A DNA stretch of 33,601 nt, taken from assembly GCF_004793545.1 (NCBI RefSeq), contig NZ_SRYA01000050.1, forward strand, positions 1 to 33,601, in the 5' to 3' direction. The DNA is from Petralouisia muris. GTDB lineage: Bacteria; Bacillota; Clostridia; Lachnospirales; Lachnospiraceae. Below the pieces are notes generated by a model. The model was given only the letters and a program-made list of their open reading frames with translations, ran no database searches and had not been told where the DNA came from. Shown piece by piece: positions 20,074 through 27,793 of the stretch. The position numbers and the translations under genes are program-made. How positions within the stretch are numbered: the stretch's first letter is position 1; every line of letters starts with the position of its first letter.

Positions 20074-20886
20074 TTAGAAATTTAATAACCGATTCACGCT
20101 TCCATACTGTTCCATCTGCTTCCTCTGCATCATAACCCTGTATTCCTGCAGCAAGCTGTTCTTCTTCATATCAGAAACCGCTCCTGCATAGTCCAGATCC
20201 TCAAGCCGGCTGCGTGACGCTGTAACATTGTAGGATGCATAGGAATTGTAATTCATCGTGTGATCCAGCCTGTTGTAGGTTGCCCCAAGACTGCTTCTGG
20301 CAGAAGATACCTTCTCCAGGGCGCTGTCAATGGCAGAAATATCAAAATCTCCTGTCACATCATAATCAGAAAGCCCCAGGGAATCCAAAACTGCATTAGG
20401 CATACTGATGTTCATGCCGCTTCCGTCCGGGCCGGACGCCACATGGGAGCTCTTCATGGAGCCGTCCAGAACATTCATATTATTGAACTGGGTATTCTTA
20501 GCCGCATCAGAAATATAATCCTTCAACTGGTCAATTTCCTGCTGAATTGCCTCCCTGTCATCGTCTCCGTAAATTGCCGTATTGGACGCCTGAATGCTCA
20601 GCTCCCGCATACGCTGCAGAGAATCTGAAATCTTAGACAGACCGCCTTCTGCCACATTCACCATATCCTGAGAAGTAGCGGCGTTGCGCCTGCCCACATC
20701 ATAACCGTTGCTCTGCGTCAGCATCTTGGCTGCAATTGCAAGGCCTGCTGCATCATCTGCAGCTTTATTGATCCGCTTTCCGCTGGATAACTGCTGGAAA
20801 TTCTTGTGAAGATTCTGATTCTGCTTGGCGTATAAACTGCGGTTCTGGTACAAATTCCGGCTGCTGCCAATGGATGAAATACTCAT
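20074..20886 (-). CDS. fliC: Flagellin
   Basis: The filament subunit, exported through the flagellar secretion channel. At 270 residues it is a short flagellin, with D0/D1 helices and almost no variable domain. The conserved N-terminal signature LSSGKRINKAADDAAG is at residues 33-48, and LQRMRELSIQASN at 90-102 corresponds to the D1 region that contacts TLR5. The C-terminus (SRLEDLDYAGAVSDMKKNSLL and LLNF end) matches the D0 helix. The ATG has GGAGGT 6 bases upstream. It is downstream of a glycan operon, so it is the likely substrate of those glycosyltransferases (inference). A sigma-A-like promoter is visible, but no sigma-D site. Confidence 0.95.
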   Translation of the reverse strand: MSISSIGSSRNLYQNRSLYAKQNQNLHKNFQQLSSGKRINKAADDAAGLAIAAKMLTQSNGYDVGRRNAATSQDMVNVAEGGLSKISDSLQRMRELSIQASNTAIYGDDDREAIQQEIDQLKDYISDAAKNTQFNNMNVLDGSMKSSHVASGPDGSGMNISMPNAVLDSLGLSDYDVTGDFDISAIDSALEKVSSARSSLGATYNRLDHTMNYNSYASYNVTASRSRLEDLDYAGAVSDMKKNSLLQEYRVMMQRKQMEQYGSVNRLLNF

Positions 20887-20953
20887 AAAATGACCTCCTT
20901 CCTGTTCATCGCTATATATTCTTATGTCAAAACCTGCTGCTGTTATTAATTTT

Positions 20954-20981
20954 ATTATAACAAAGGAAGAAAAATTTGCAA
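20954..20981 (-). promoter_or_regulatory. Promoter for flagellin (sigma-A-like)
   Basis: Minus strand: TTGCAA (20976-20981), 16 bases, TATAAT (20954-20959), about 68 bases upstream of the flagellin start. No GCCGATAT-type sigma-D element was found upstream, which is unusual for a flagellin gene. Confidence 0.6.
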
Positions 20982-21005
20982 TGGATATTTGGAAAATCTT
21001 TCATT

Positions 21006-21069
21006 GCTGTCGGAAGCGCCAGCCCGTAGTTTTGCAGGCTAACGGAGCGCTATGGCGCCGATAGACAGC
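21006..21069 (-). other. Structured RNA segment between the small gene and flagellin
   Basis: Minus-strand arms GCTGTC/GACAGC enclose nested stems AGCGCT/GGCGCT (one G-U) and CCGTTAG/CTACGG (one bulge), covering 64 bases directly after the stop of the preceding gene. No U run follows. It could be a processing or 3'-end stabilising hairpin that separates flagellin mRNA from the glycan operon. Confidence 0.5.
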
Positions 21070-21070
21070 C

Positions 21071-21442
21071 TTATTTCACTTCCTCCAGGACTTCCCCTGC
21101 AGCCTTTCCAAACTTCTCAAATACCGGAAGCGTATCTTTCAGGGAAGCGGCAATCTCGCTGTCATTTTTCCCTTCCAGCGCCTGGCTGAGCTTCAAAATA
21201 CTGCTATTAATGTCCTCTTTATTGATACGCTCCTCTTTTTCATTCAGCAGCGTCATAGTGCCGTTTAGGATACCGATTTCCCAATTGATGCCTTTGACAA
21301 TCTCATCCAGAAATTTATCTGTGTCCTCTTTCCGGTCTCCTTCCAGTTCCGGAATAATGTTCTTCATACTTTTCATCAGGCGATTGTTGTAATCTTCCAA
21401 AACCTCCAATGCCTCTATCTGCTGTGCACGCATATCCTCCAT
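21071..21442 (-). CDS. Small helical protein of unknown function (possible flagellar chaperone)
   Basis: Not recognised as a named family. The 123-residue product is highly charged, predicted entirely helical, with no signal peptide, membrane span or cysteine. Size and composition resemble the export chaperones FliS, FliT and FlgN, but no family motif was identified. The start at 21442 has AGGAGG 9 bases upstream; the later ATG (residue 4) is less well placed. It is the last gene of the glycan operon, directly upstream of flagellin, so a role in flagellin handling or modification is plausible (inference from position). Confidence 0.55.
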   Translation of the reverse strand: MEDMRAQQIEALEVLEDYNNRLMKSMKNIIPELEGDRKEDTDKFLDEIVKGINWEIGILNGTMTLLNEKEERINKEDINSSILKLSQALEGKNDSEIAASLKDTLPVFEKFGKAAGEVLEEVK

Positions 21443-21475
21443 GATGTGCTTCCTCCTTTTTCTCTTGTATATTCA

Positions 21476-22642
21476 TCAGCTAACAGCCCTAAGAATCTGT
21501 TTCACCCGCAGCTCCAGGGAATACTGTTCCTTCGCCTTCTGATAGCCGTTTCTGGCAATTGTCTGACGTTCTTCTTCATGTTCCAGATAATACCTGATCT
21601 TTTCAATCAGTTCTTCTTCACTGGCATAAATATCGAGTTCTTTTCCAACCTCAAAATATTCCGGAATCTCACTCTGGAAATTAGTCAGTACAAATCCCCC
21701 GGCTCCCAGAATATCCCAAAGCCTCAGAGGAAGTCCCGTCCGGATGGGCTTTGAGGTGAAATTCAGATTGATTTTTGATAAATGAAATATCTTTGGCATC
21801 TCCGTGGCGCTTTTGGCAAGCCCCCTGTAATTTGCTTTTGGCAAAGGACTGAAATCACTTGCGGTATATAAATCCAGGCTGTATTCCTCAGACACCCGTT
21901 TCAGCAGACGCAGCCTTTCCTGTTCCGTGACCTTATTGCCAAGATAGAGATGGGCCATGGCCGCCCGGTCGTTATGGTTGGCTTTTTCTGGAAATTGATA
22001 AAAAGGCGCCTTTTCTTTAAACTGCTGCAGCACTTCCTCTGTAATGCATTCCTCCAGGAAGTTGTAACCATAAACCTTGGTCTGTGCCTCAATGACGCCG
22101 TCCAGATAACCTTTCAGCCAGGATTCTTCTTTCAGATGGTTATAAGGGCATTTTTCCGTATACAGAGAACCGATAAAAGAAATATCCGCAGAATATTTCT
22201 TCCTGTCTTCTTCTGTTATGGTTTCTATCAGGGAATCCAAGCGCTCATAATCTGCGCCCAGGGGCAGATAAAAAATCCTTTTGGGATTCTCCCCGCGAAA
22301 TTCTTCATACAGCGCATAATCAAATAAAAAAATACGGTTCCAGCTGTTTCGGATGGAATGGGAATACAATTCCATCACCGGACTGTCCACAATCCAGCAC
22401 ACATAGGGAATATGAAAAATATTGCAGACTTCAGAAACCACCGGAAAAAAATTAATGCTGAAAACAATCTGACTTTCCTGCTTTTTCAATTCTGCGCTGA
22501 CCAGATTCATCTGCCCTCTGGCGTCCAGCTCCTTGTTCCTCATCTCTTCTGTAATCTCAGTTACTGTGTGTCCCAGACGTTTCATAATTGCAATAATGTC
22601 CGGTTCACAAATGCTGTTGTAACGGTAAAATAGTATATTCAT
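21476..22642 (-). CDS. Glycosyltransferase, DUF3880/CgeB-like (GT-B fold)
   Basis: A 388-residue cytoplasmic protein. The N-terminal half fits the DUF3880 type: MNILFYRY start, then FSINFFPVVSEVC and PYVCWIVDSP at about residues 80-107. The C-terminal half is a family 1/4 GT-B domain with GLPLRLWDILGAGGFVLTN at about 306-324, the usual nucleotide-sugar-binding loop. The end has the EQYSLELRVKQIL helix common in CgeB-like transferases. GAGGAG lies 5 bases before the ATG. It sits 29 bases after the GT-D gene, in the operon that leads to flagellin. A role in flagellin or flagellar-glycan assembly is inferred; donor and acceptor are unknown. Confidence 0.8.
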   Translation of the reverse strand: MNILFYRYNSICEPDIIAIMKRLGHTVTEITEEMRNKELDARGQMNLVSAELKKQESQIVFSINFFPVVSEVCNIFHIPYVCWIVDSPVMELYSHSIRNSWNRIFLFDYALYEEFRGENPKRIFYLPLGADYERLDSLIETITEEDRKKYSADISFIGSLYTEKCPYNHLKEESWLKGYLDGVIEAQTKVYGYNFLEECITEEVLQQFKEKAPFYQFPEKANHNDRAAMAHLYLGNKVTEQERLRLLKRVSEEYSLDLYTASDFSPLPKANYRGLAKSATEMPKIFHLSKINLNFTSKPIRTGLPLRLWDILGAGGFVLTNFQSEIPEYFEVGKELDIYASEEELIEKIRYYLEHEEERQTIARNGYQKAKEQYSLELRVKQILRAVS

Positions 22643-22671
22643 TTCTGCTCCTCAATACATTGTTCAGTCCA

Positions 22672-23721
22672 CTAAAGACTTATTTCTTCGCCATAAAATT
22701 CTGCGATTACCTGGCTTAGATAAGTTTCATCACTTACCAGCGATAATTTCTGTTCTTCTCCGATTTCGTTATTATATTTGCCGTCTATAGGAGTTCTTTG
22801 CCCTTCTCCCCGTAAAAACCACTCATATTCCAAATCAATATGCCCAATATCCACCGCCTGATATCCAGCCTGGGATAAATCAGCAGCCAGAACGGTTGCA
22901 GCCGCACCCAGGGCCAGTAAAAACAGTTTGTCTTTGGGCTGTTTCAGGCAGCAATCCAGAATCTCCTGATATCTGGAAAACGCATTTTCTGCAGGGCCAA
23001 TAATCCTCTGAATGCTTCCGGCGTTATCGAATAAATCATTTCCAACTCCAAGGCCCGTATAGCATCCTTCCACAAAAATGCAATCCCTTCCCTCCCAGAT
23101 CCTTTTCAGATTATCAAACCTGCGTCTCGGCGCGTTGGTCTGATTGTCTGCATACATCACATAGGGCCTGGTCACATAAGCGTCATAATATTCTTTCTCA
23201 GACTTCAAAAGTTCCAGATGCTCCTTGCGCACCTGCGGGTTCAGGTAACACCTTATTTCTCTTTTTGCCTGTTCCGTATACTTTTCCAGGCTTCCATAAT
23301 TATCAGCAATTCCTACCAGAAGATTTTCATCCTCCGACTGTAATGTCTCTTTCAGCTTCCGGCTCAGTTCTTCCTCCACCTGTGTCTGAAATCTGTGGCG
23401 AATCCGTCCCGCAATCGCTGCAAATTCCCCGTCTCCGAATCTTGCCATAGATTTACCATGATTTACAATCTCCTCCACGGCAAGTTCTCCGCTGGAAATC
23501 TTAGGAAAAAAGCCTTCAAACGGCTCCTTCATCCTGTCATACAGTTCATACGCCGCATTTTCCTGAAAATTCAAATGCTCCTGATGATTCTGCTCTGACC
23601 ATTCCAATAGCTGCTTCTGCCCTCGAATCAGCAGTTTATTTTCTTCTTCCAATTGATATACCCTTCTCTGTAAGCCCTCTACAATCCCCAAAAGACTTAA
23701 AAATTGCTGCTCCAATTCCAT
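22672..23721 (-). CDS. GT-D fold glycosyltransferase (DUF1792) with N-terminal coiled coil
   Basis: A 349-residue protein. Residues about 1-60 are predicted coiled coil, rich in Glu, Gln and Leu. From about residue 80 it matches the GT-D (DUF1792) type: ARFGDGEF at 93-100 carries the DGE motif typical of this fold, followed by RPYVMYADNQ and FVEGCYTGLGVGNDL, and DIGHIDLEYEWFLRGE near the end. In characterised members the domain transfers a sugar onto an already glycosylated Ser/Thr-rich protein. That suggests it extends a glycan started by the neighbouring transferase (inference). It lies 33 bases after legB. Confidence 0.8.
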   Translation of the reverse strand: MELEQQFLSLLGIVEGLQRRVYQLEEENKLLIRGQKQLLEWSEQNHQEHLNFQENAAYELYDRMKEPFEGFFPKISSGELAVEEIVNHGKSMARFGDGEFAAIAGRIRHRFQTQVEEELSRKLKETLQSEDENLLVGIADNYGSLEKYTEQAKREIRCYLNPQVRKEHLELLKSEKEYYDAYVTRPYVMYADNQTNAPRRRFDNLKRIWEGRDCIFVEGCYTGLGVGNDLFDNAGSIQRIIGPAENAFSRYQEILDCCLKQPKDKLFLLALGAAATVLAADLSQAGYQAVDIGHIDLEYEWFLRGEGQRTPIDGKYNNEIGEEQKLSLVSDETYLSQVIAEFYGEEISL

Positions 23722-23754
23722 TTATACCACCATCCTTTATTCCTTCTGCAGACA

Positions 23755-24735
23755 TTATACATTATAAATATCTGCTTTGTATGCATTCATATTATGACGC
23801 ATCCAGTCGATTGTTTCTGAAATTCCTTCTGCAAAAGTATACTGCTGTCTCCAATCTGTCAGTTTCTTTATTTTATCATTAGAACCCAGAAGACGGTTCA
23901 CTTCACTCTTTTCGGGCCGCAAACGCTGCTCGTCGCAGGCAATCTCTGCCCTTGGATTAATCTGAGAAATAATTTCTTTTGCCAGATCGCCAATGGAAAT
24001 TTCCTGCTGGGTTGCAATATTGATTTCTTCTCCGATGGTTTTGTCAGATTCCGCAATAGCAATAAATCCTGCCGCCGTATCCTTCACATAATTAAAATCC
24101 CTGGTGGGAGTCAGGGCGCCCAGCTTAATTACCTCTTTCCCTGTCAGAAGCTGGGAAATAATAGTGGGAATCACTGCTCTTGCCGATTGTCTCGGCCCAA
24201 AGGTATTAAAGGGCCGTACAATGGAAACCGGCGTCTGAAAGCTTCTGTAAAAACTTTCCGCCAGCCGATCCGCCCCGATCTTAGTGGCAGAGTAAGGCGA
24301 CTGACCCTGATAGGGATGTTTTTCATCAATGGGCACGTACTGAGCTGTTCCGTAAACCTCAGAGGTTGAAGTCACAAGCACCCGCTCTGTCTCTAACTGA
24401 CGGGCTGCCTGCAGTACATTTAACGTTCCTTTGATATTGGTATCCACATAAGAATCCGGAGAGTGATAGCTGAAAGGAATTGCAATCAGCGCCGCCAGAT
24501 GGAATACTGCATCCATCCCTTTCATGGCTTCCCGCACCCCATTGGGATCACGGATATCTCCAGTAAACACTTCGATTTCTTTTAACTTCTCCGAAGGAAG
24601 GCTGTCCAGCCACCCCCAGGTATTAAAAGAATTATAGTAAGCAAATGCTTTCACGTCATAGCCCTTTTCCAGAAGGCTTTCTGTTAAATGGCTACCGATA
24701 AAGCCGTCCGCTCCGGTTACTAACACTTTTTTCAT
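23755..24735 (-). CDS. legB: NAD-dependent sugar-nucleotide 4,6-dehydratase, LegB-like
   Basis: An extended short-chain dehydrogenase. Start chosen at MKKVLVTGADGFIG (24735), with AAAGGA upstream; a longer reading to 24819 adds 28 non-conserved residues. The 326-residue protein has the NAD-binding GxxGxxG at residues 8-14, the catalytic Ser/Thr pattern VTSTSEVYG, and YSATK supplying the Tyr-x3-Lys pair. SIVRPFNTFGPRQSARAVIP resembles LegB, the dehydratase of legionaminic acid synthesis acting on GDP- or UDP-GlcNAc. The PtmE-like nucleotidyltransferase 89 bases upstream fits the GDP-linked route. The later legionaminic genes (aminotransferase, NeuB/NeuA-like) are absent here, so the end product may be a simpler deoxy-amino sugar. 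Confidence 0.75.
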   Translation of the reverse strand: MKKVLVTGADGFIGSHLTESLLEKGYDVKAFAYYNSFNTWGWLDSLPSEKLKEIEVFTGDIRDPNGVREAMKGMDAVFHLAALIAIPFSYHSPDSYVDTNIKGTLNVLQAARQLETERVLVTSTSEVYGTAQYVPIDEKHPYQGQSPYSATKIGADRLAESFYRSFQTPVSIVRPFNTFGPRQSARAVIPTIISQLLTGKEVIKLGALTPTRDFNYVKDTAAGFIAIAESDKTIGEEINIATQQEISIGDLAKEIISQINPRAEIACDEQRLRPEKSEVNRLLGSNDKIKKLTDWRQQYTFAEGISETIDWMRHNMNAYKADIYNV

Positions 24736-24824
24736 AATGGGAAATCCTTTCTCAGTTACTTGTTCTTTCGCTATTACCCCTGGTCTTTCGCATACCTGCC
24801 TTCCAGCGCTTTCAGACAATTTTT

Positions 24825-25901
24825 CTACTCTGCTTTCAGGCTCAGCTTTTCTTCCATACGGTGCATTTCCTCAAATTCTCCCATATCCAGAAATGACTCC
24901 TCGCTGATGGGATACATACCCACTCCCCGTTCTTCCTTCAACAGCTTATCCGCTAAATCTGTCATATGGAAAAAGGCGCCTTCTGGGATATCTTTCAGCA
25001 GTTCCGGATTCAGGATATACATTCCTGTATTGACAAAATAAGACAGCCTGGGCTTTTCCTCCATGGAATAAATTCTTCCGTTCTCGCTGGAATGAACCAC
25101 GCCATAGGGCACAACGATGTTCTTTAATGCAGTTACCATGGTAAGTTCATTTCCTGATTCCAGATGATATTGATAAATGTCAGCGTAATTGGCATGGATC
25201 AGGATATCGCAATTCGTCACGATAAAAGGTTTATGTAATTTATCTCCCAGCAAAGTAAGGCTTCCTGCCGTCCCAAGGGGCTTATCCTCCTCTACATAAT
25301 CCAACATGTAATCTGATATATTGTCTGAAAAATAAGATTTAATCATGCTCTTTCTGTAATTTACCGTAGCATGGAAATCTCTCACTCCATATTTCCGAAA
25401 TTCATGGATGATACGTTCCATAATAGGAATGTCACCAATTGGAATCAGGGGCTTGGGGAGAATTTTAGTATATGGGTAAAGGCGGGTCCCCTTGCCTCCT
25501 GCCATAATCACAACAGGAACCTCCTGCAAAGGCATGTTCTGTTCTGTATTCTCGCTGCCGTCACTTTCTTCTTTGAAGATAATATCTTTGATCCGGTTCT
25601 CTTTAGTCACCACCGGAAGCGCGGTAATCAGGTATTTTTCCATGTATTCTTTGGCTTTTTTGCGTTCTTTGCAGGTGATGACTTTGGGATTTCTATTCAT
25701 AATATGATGTATTTCCCCCTGCAAATCTCCCGTTTTAATCAGCCAGCGGCGGATGTCTCCGTCCGTTACAACGCCGATTAATTTTTCACTTTCATCTATT
25801 ACAAATAAAATTCCTTTTGCATTGGAATCTATTCTCTGCATGGCCTCCACAACTATAACAGTCTGTGTAATCAAAAACCTGCCCAGTTCTTCTCGCTTCA
25901 T
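24825..25901 (-). CDS. CBS-domain sugar-1-phosphate nucleotidyltransferase (PtmE-like)
   Basis: Start chosen at MKREELGRFL (25901), with AGGAGG 8 bases upstream; the ORF continues to 25979 but that part overlaps the promoter. The 358-residue protein has two CBS motifs (about residues 1-115, including GVVTDGDIRRWL). These are followed by a nucleotidyltransferase domain with AGGKGTRLYPYTKILPKPL at about residue 130 and a metal-binding aspartate in CDILIHA. This architecture matches PtmE, which makes GDP-GlcN from GlcN-1-P in the Campylobacter legionaminic pathway; specificity for GTP here is inferred. It is the first gene of the glycan operon and has a dual sigma-A/sigma-D promoter. Confidence 0.8.
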   Translation of the reverse strand: MKREELGRFLITQTVIVVEAMQRIDSNAKGILFVIDESEKLIGVVTDGDIRRWLIKTGDLQGEIHHIMNRNPKVITCKERKKAKEYMEKYLITALPVVTKENRIKDIIFKEESDGSENTEQNMPLQEVPVVIMAGGKGTRLYPYTKILPKPLIPIGDIPIMERIIHEFRKYGVRDFHATVNYRKSMIKSYFSDNISDYMLDYVEEDKPLGTAGSLTLLGDKLHKPFIVTNCDILIHANYADIYQYHLESGNELTMVTALKNIVVPYGVVHSSENGRIYSMEEKPRLSYFVNTGMYILNPELLKDIPEGAFFHMTDLADKLLKEERGVGMYPISEESFLDMGEFEEMHRMEEKLSLKAE

Positions 25902-25950
25902 CCGGGGAACCTCCTGTTTGGTGCACTGCCTTCCTGGCAGCTTGTATTCT

Positions 25951-25987
25951 ATTATAGGTATATCGGCTTTATTTGGCAAGTTCTTTA
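25951..25987 (-). promoter_or_regulatory. Overlapping sigma-A and sigma-D promoters of the flagellar-glycan operon
   Basis: sigma-D: TAAA (25984-25987), 16 bases, GCCGATAT (25960-25967), a perfect match to the flagellar consensus. sigma-A: TTGCCA (25974-25979), 17 bases, TATAAT (25951-25956). The two overlap on the minus strand just upstream of the nucleotidyltransferase gene. The TAAA lies in the outermost copy of the adjacent tandem repeat. The operon should therefore be read both constitutively and with late flagellar genes. Confidence 0.8.
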
Positions 25988-26134
25988 ACGAATCAAAACT
26001 GGCCTCTCCTGAAACACACTTTCTTCAGCGAATCAGAACTGGCTTCCCCTGAAACATTTTCTTTAACCAATCAGAACTGTTTTCCCCTGAAACATTTTCT
26101 TTAACCAATCAGAACTGTTTTCCCCTGAAAAGCA
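25981..26134 (-). repeat. Tandem duplication of the 3' end of the ATPase gene
   Basis: Units start at 25981, 26021, 26059 and 26097 (spacings 40, 38 and 38). The innermost, 26097-26134, is the last part of the ATPase gene plus its stop (FQGKTVLIG then TAA). The next copy is identical over its first 34 bases; the outer two are diverged. Each copy repeats the stop codon, with TAAAGAA on the minus strand. The gradient of divergence suggests stepwise slippage outward from the gene end. Confidence 0.9.
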
Positions 26135-27789
26135 AATCCATAACAACGTATCCGTTCCTGAGAGATGCCTTTGGCCAGAAGGCCTGCGGTGTAATTTTTT
26201 TCTTCGATTTGGGCAAGGGCTGCTTTGACAGTGTCCTGCAAATCCTGTTCCCTTTTGGGCTGGAATACTTTAAACTCCAAAATAAAGGCATCCTCGCCTT
26301 CTTTCAAGGGTTCCAGCATAACATCATACCGTCCGAAACCGCTTTCCCGATTAGAAGTCAGCGCATACCTTCCGGCTAATTCCACCATCAGCCCCAGTAC
26401 AAAACCGTGATAGAAACGCTCCGGTTCTGATTTCGCCGGATGCTTTCCGGTATCAAAACTGCTGAATGTTTCCAGAGCAACGCGGTTCATGTATTCATTC
26501 ATCGCCTCCACATCACCCAAAAGCAATGCTTTGACAAAATCATTATAATCGGCCTTCGCTCTTGCAAACCAGTTCCGAACCATCCTGCGCAGAACCATCC
26601 GAACTTCAAAGTTCGTCAATTCCAGTTCATACTCATTTTCCCATTCTCCGGTTTCATACATTCGGATATTAAGGCTTTTCACCTTCATATAACCGCTTGC
26701 AACTAGAAGGCTCCAGACTGCATCTTCATCATGCTCCAGCATACTAAATACAATCTGCTCATCCATCAGCGTACGGATGGAGCCTCCCTGAAGCAGCCTT
26801 TCAAAACATTCTTTCATATTCCCAGTTCCTTCCCGGACCAGCTTTCCAATCAGGCTGTTGGAGCTAGTATTGGCCCAGTAGGCGCCTGGTTTTCTTTCGG
26901 CCAGATAATTAATGACTGACCAGGGATTATAAATATCTCTTTTATCTCCAAATGTAAAACCATCATACCATGTCTTTACTTCTTCTTTCCGATCCGCCAA
27001 AGAGAACTCTTCCAATGCCAAAAATACTTCTTTTTCTGTAAATCCAAAGCATTCTGCATATTGATTCGAAGTGGTTGTAACTACCTTTAAATGATTTAAA
27101 TCAGAAAATATGGACTCTTTACTAACCCGTGTAATCCCTGTCAGCACTGCCCGTTCCATATAGGGATTTGTCTTAAAACTGGAATTGAACATGCTTCGGA
27201 TAAATTCTGTCAGTTCCTGCCAGTATCCGTACATAAATGCTTCCTGCATAGGCGTGTCATATTCATCCAGCAAAATAATCACTTTTTTTCCATAATAGCG
27301 GCTTAGATATTTGGATAGATGGTGGATTGCCATGGTAGCCTCCGTATCCCCCATGTCCACTGTGATGCGCCGGAAAAATGCCTGATCTGGTTCTTCTAAT
27401 ACCTCACTTTTCAGCAGAAACGCATGATCCGCATACAAATCTTCCAATATCTGACATATTTTTCTGCGGGCATTCGCATAATTTGTTTCTTTTACGTTTG
27501 CAAAAGATAGGCTGATAACCGGGAAGGTTCCCTGAAGTTCCTGATACCTCTCATCTTTCCAGACAGACAACCCTTCAAACAATTCCTTTTGTCCGGCATA
27601 AGAAACAGAGAAAAACTGCTCCAGCATGCTCATATTTAACGTCTTGCCAAACCGTCTGGGACGGGCGATTAACGTCACCAAATCCCCGTTTTCCCACCAT
27701 TCCCTGATAAATTCTGTCTTGTCTATATAGAAATAATTGTTCTGGATCAAACGACTGAAATCCTGATGGCCAATTCCCACTACACGCAT
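26101..27789 (-). CDS. AAA-ATPase-like / PD-(D/E)XK (DUF1703) protein, copy 2
   Basis: A 562-residue protein in two parts. The N-terminal AAA-ATPase-like domain has ARPRRFGKT near residue 42 (a P-loop with Arg for the first Gly, typical of this family) and IILLDEYDTPM as Walker B. The C-terminal PDDEXK_9 domain has GFGRYDV and, about 15 residues on, ILEFKV, supplying the D...ExK catalytic pattern. Start chosen at ATG 27789, with AAGGAG 7 bases upstream; an in-frame ATG at 27807 overlaps the previous gene. It lies 4 bases after its paralogue and clearly arose by duplication. Role unknown; a nuclease with defence or mobile-element ties is possible. Confidence 0.8.
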   Translation of the reverse strand: MRVVGIGHQDFSRLIQNNYFYIDKTEFIREWWENGDLVTLIARPRRFGKTLNMSMLEQFFSVSYAGQKELFEGLSVWKDERYQELQGTFPVISLSFANVKETNYANARRKICQILEDLYADHAFLLKSEVLEEPDQAFFRRITVDMGDTEATMAIHHLSKYLSRYYGKKVIILLDEYDTPMQEAFMYGYWQELTEFIRSMFNSSFKTNPYMERAVLTGITRVSKESIFSDLNHLKVVTTTSNQYAECFGFTEKEVFLALEEFSLADRKEEVKTWYDGFTFGDKRDIYNPWSVINYLAERKPGAYWANTSSNSLIGKLVREGTGNMKECFERLLQGGSIRTLMDEQIVFSMLEHDEDAVWSLLVASGYMKVKSLNIRMYETGEWENEYELELTNFEVRMVLRRMVRNWFARAKADYNDFVKALLLGDVEAMNEYMNRVALETFSSFDTGKHPAKSEPERFYHGFVLGLMVELAGRYALTSNRESGFGRYDVMLEPLKEGEDAFILEFKVFQPKREQDLQDTVKAALAQIEEKNYTAGLLAKGISQERIRCYGFAFQGKTVLIG

Positions 27790-27793
27790 TGCC

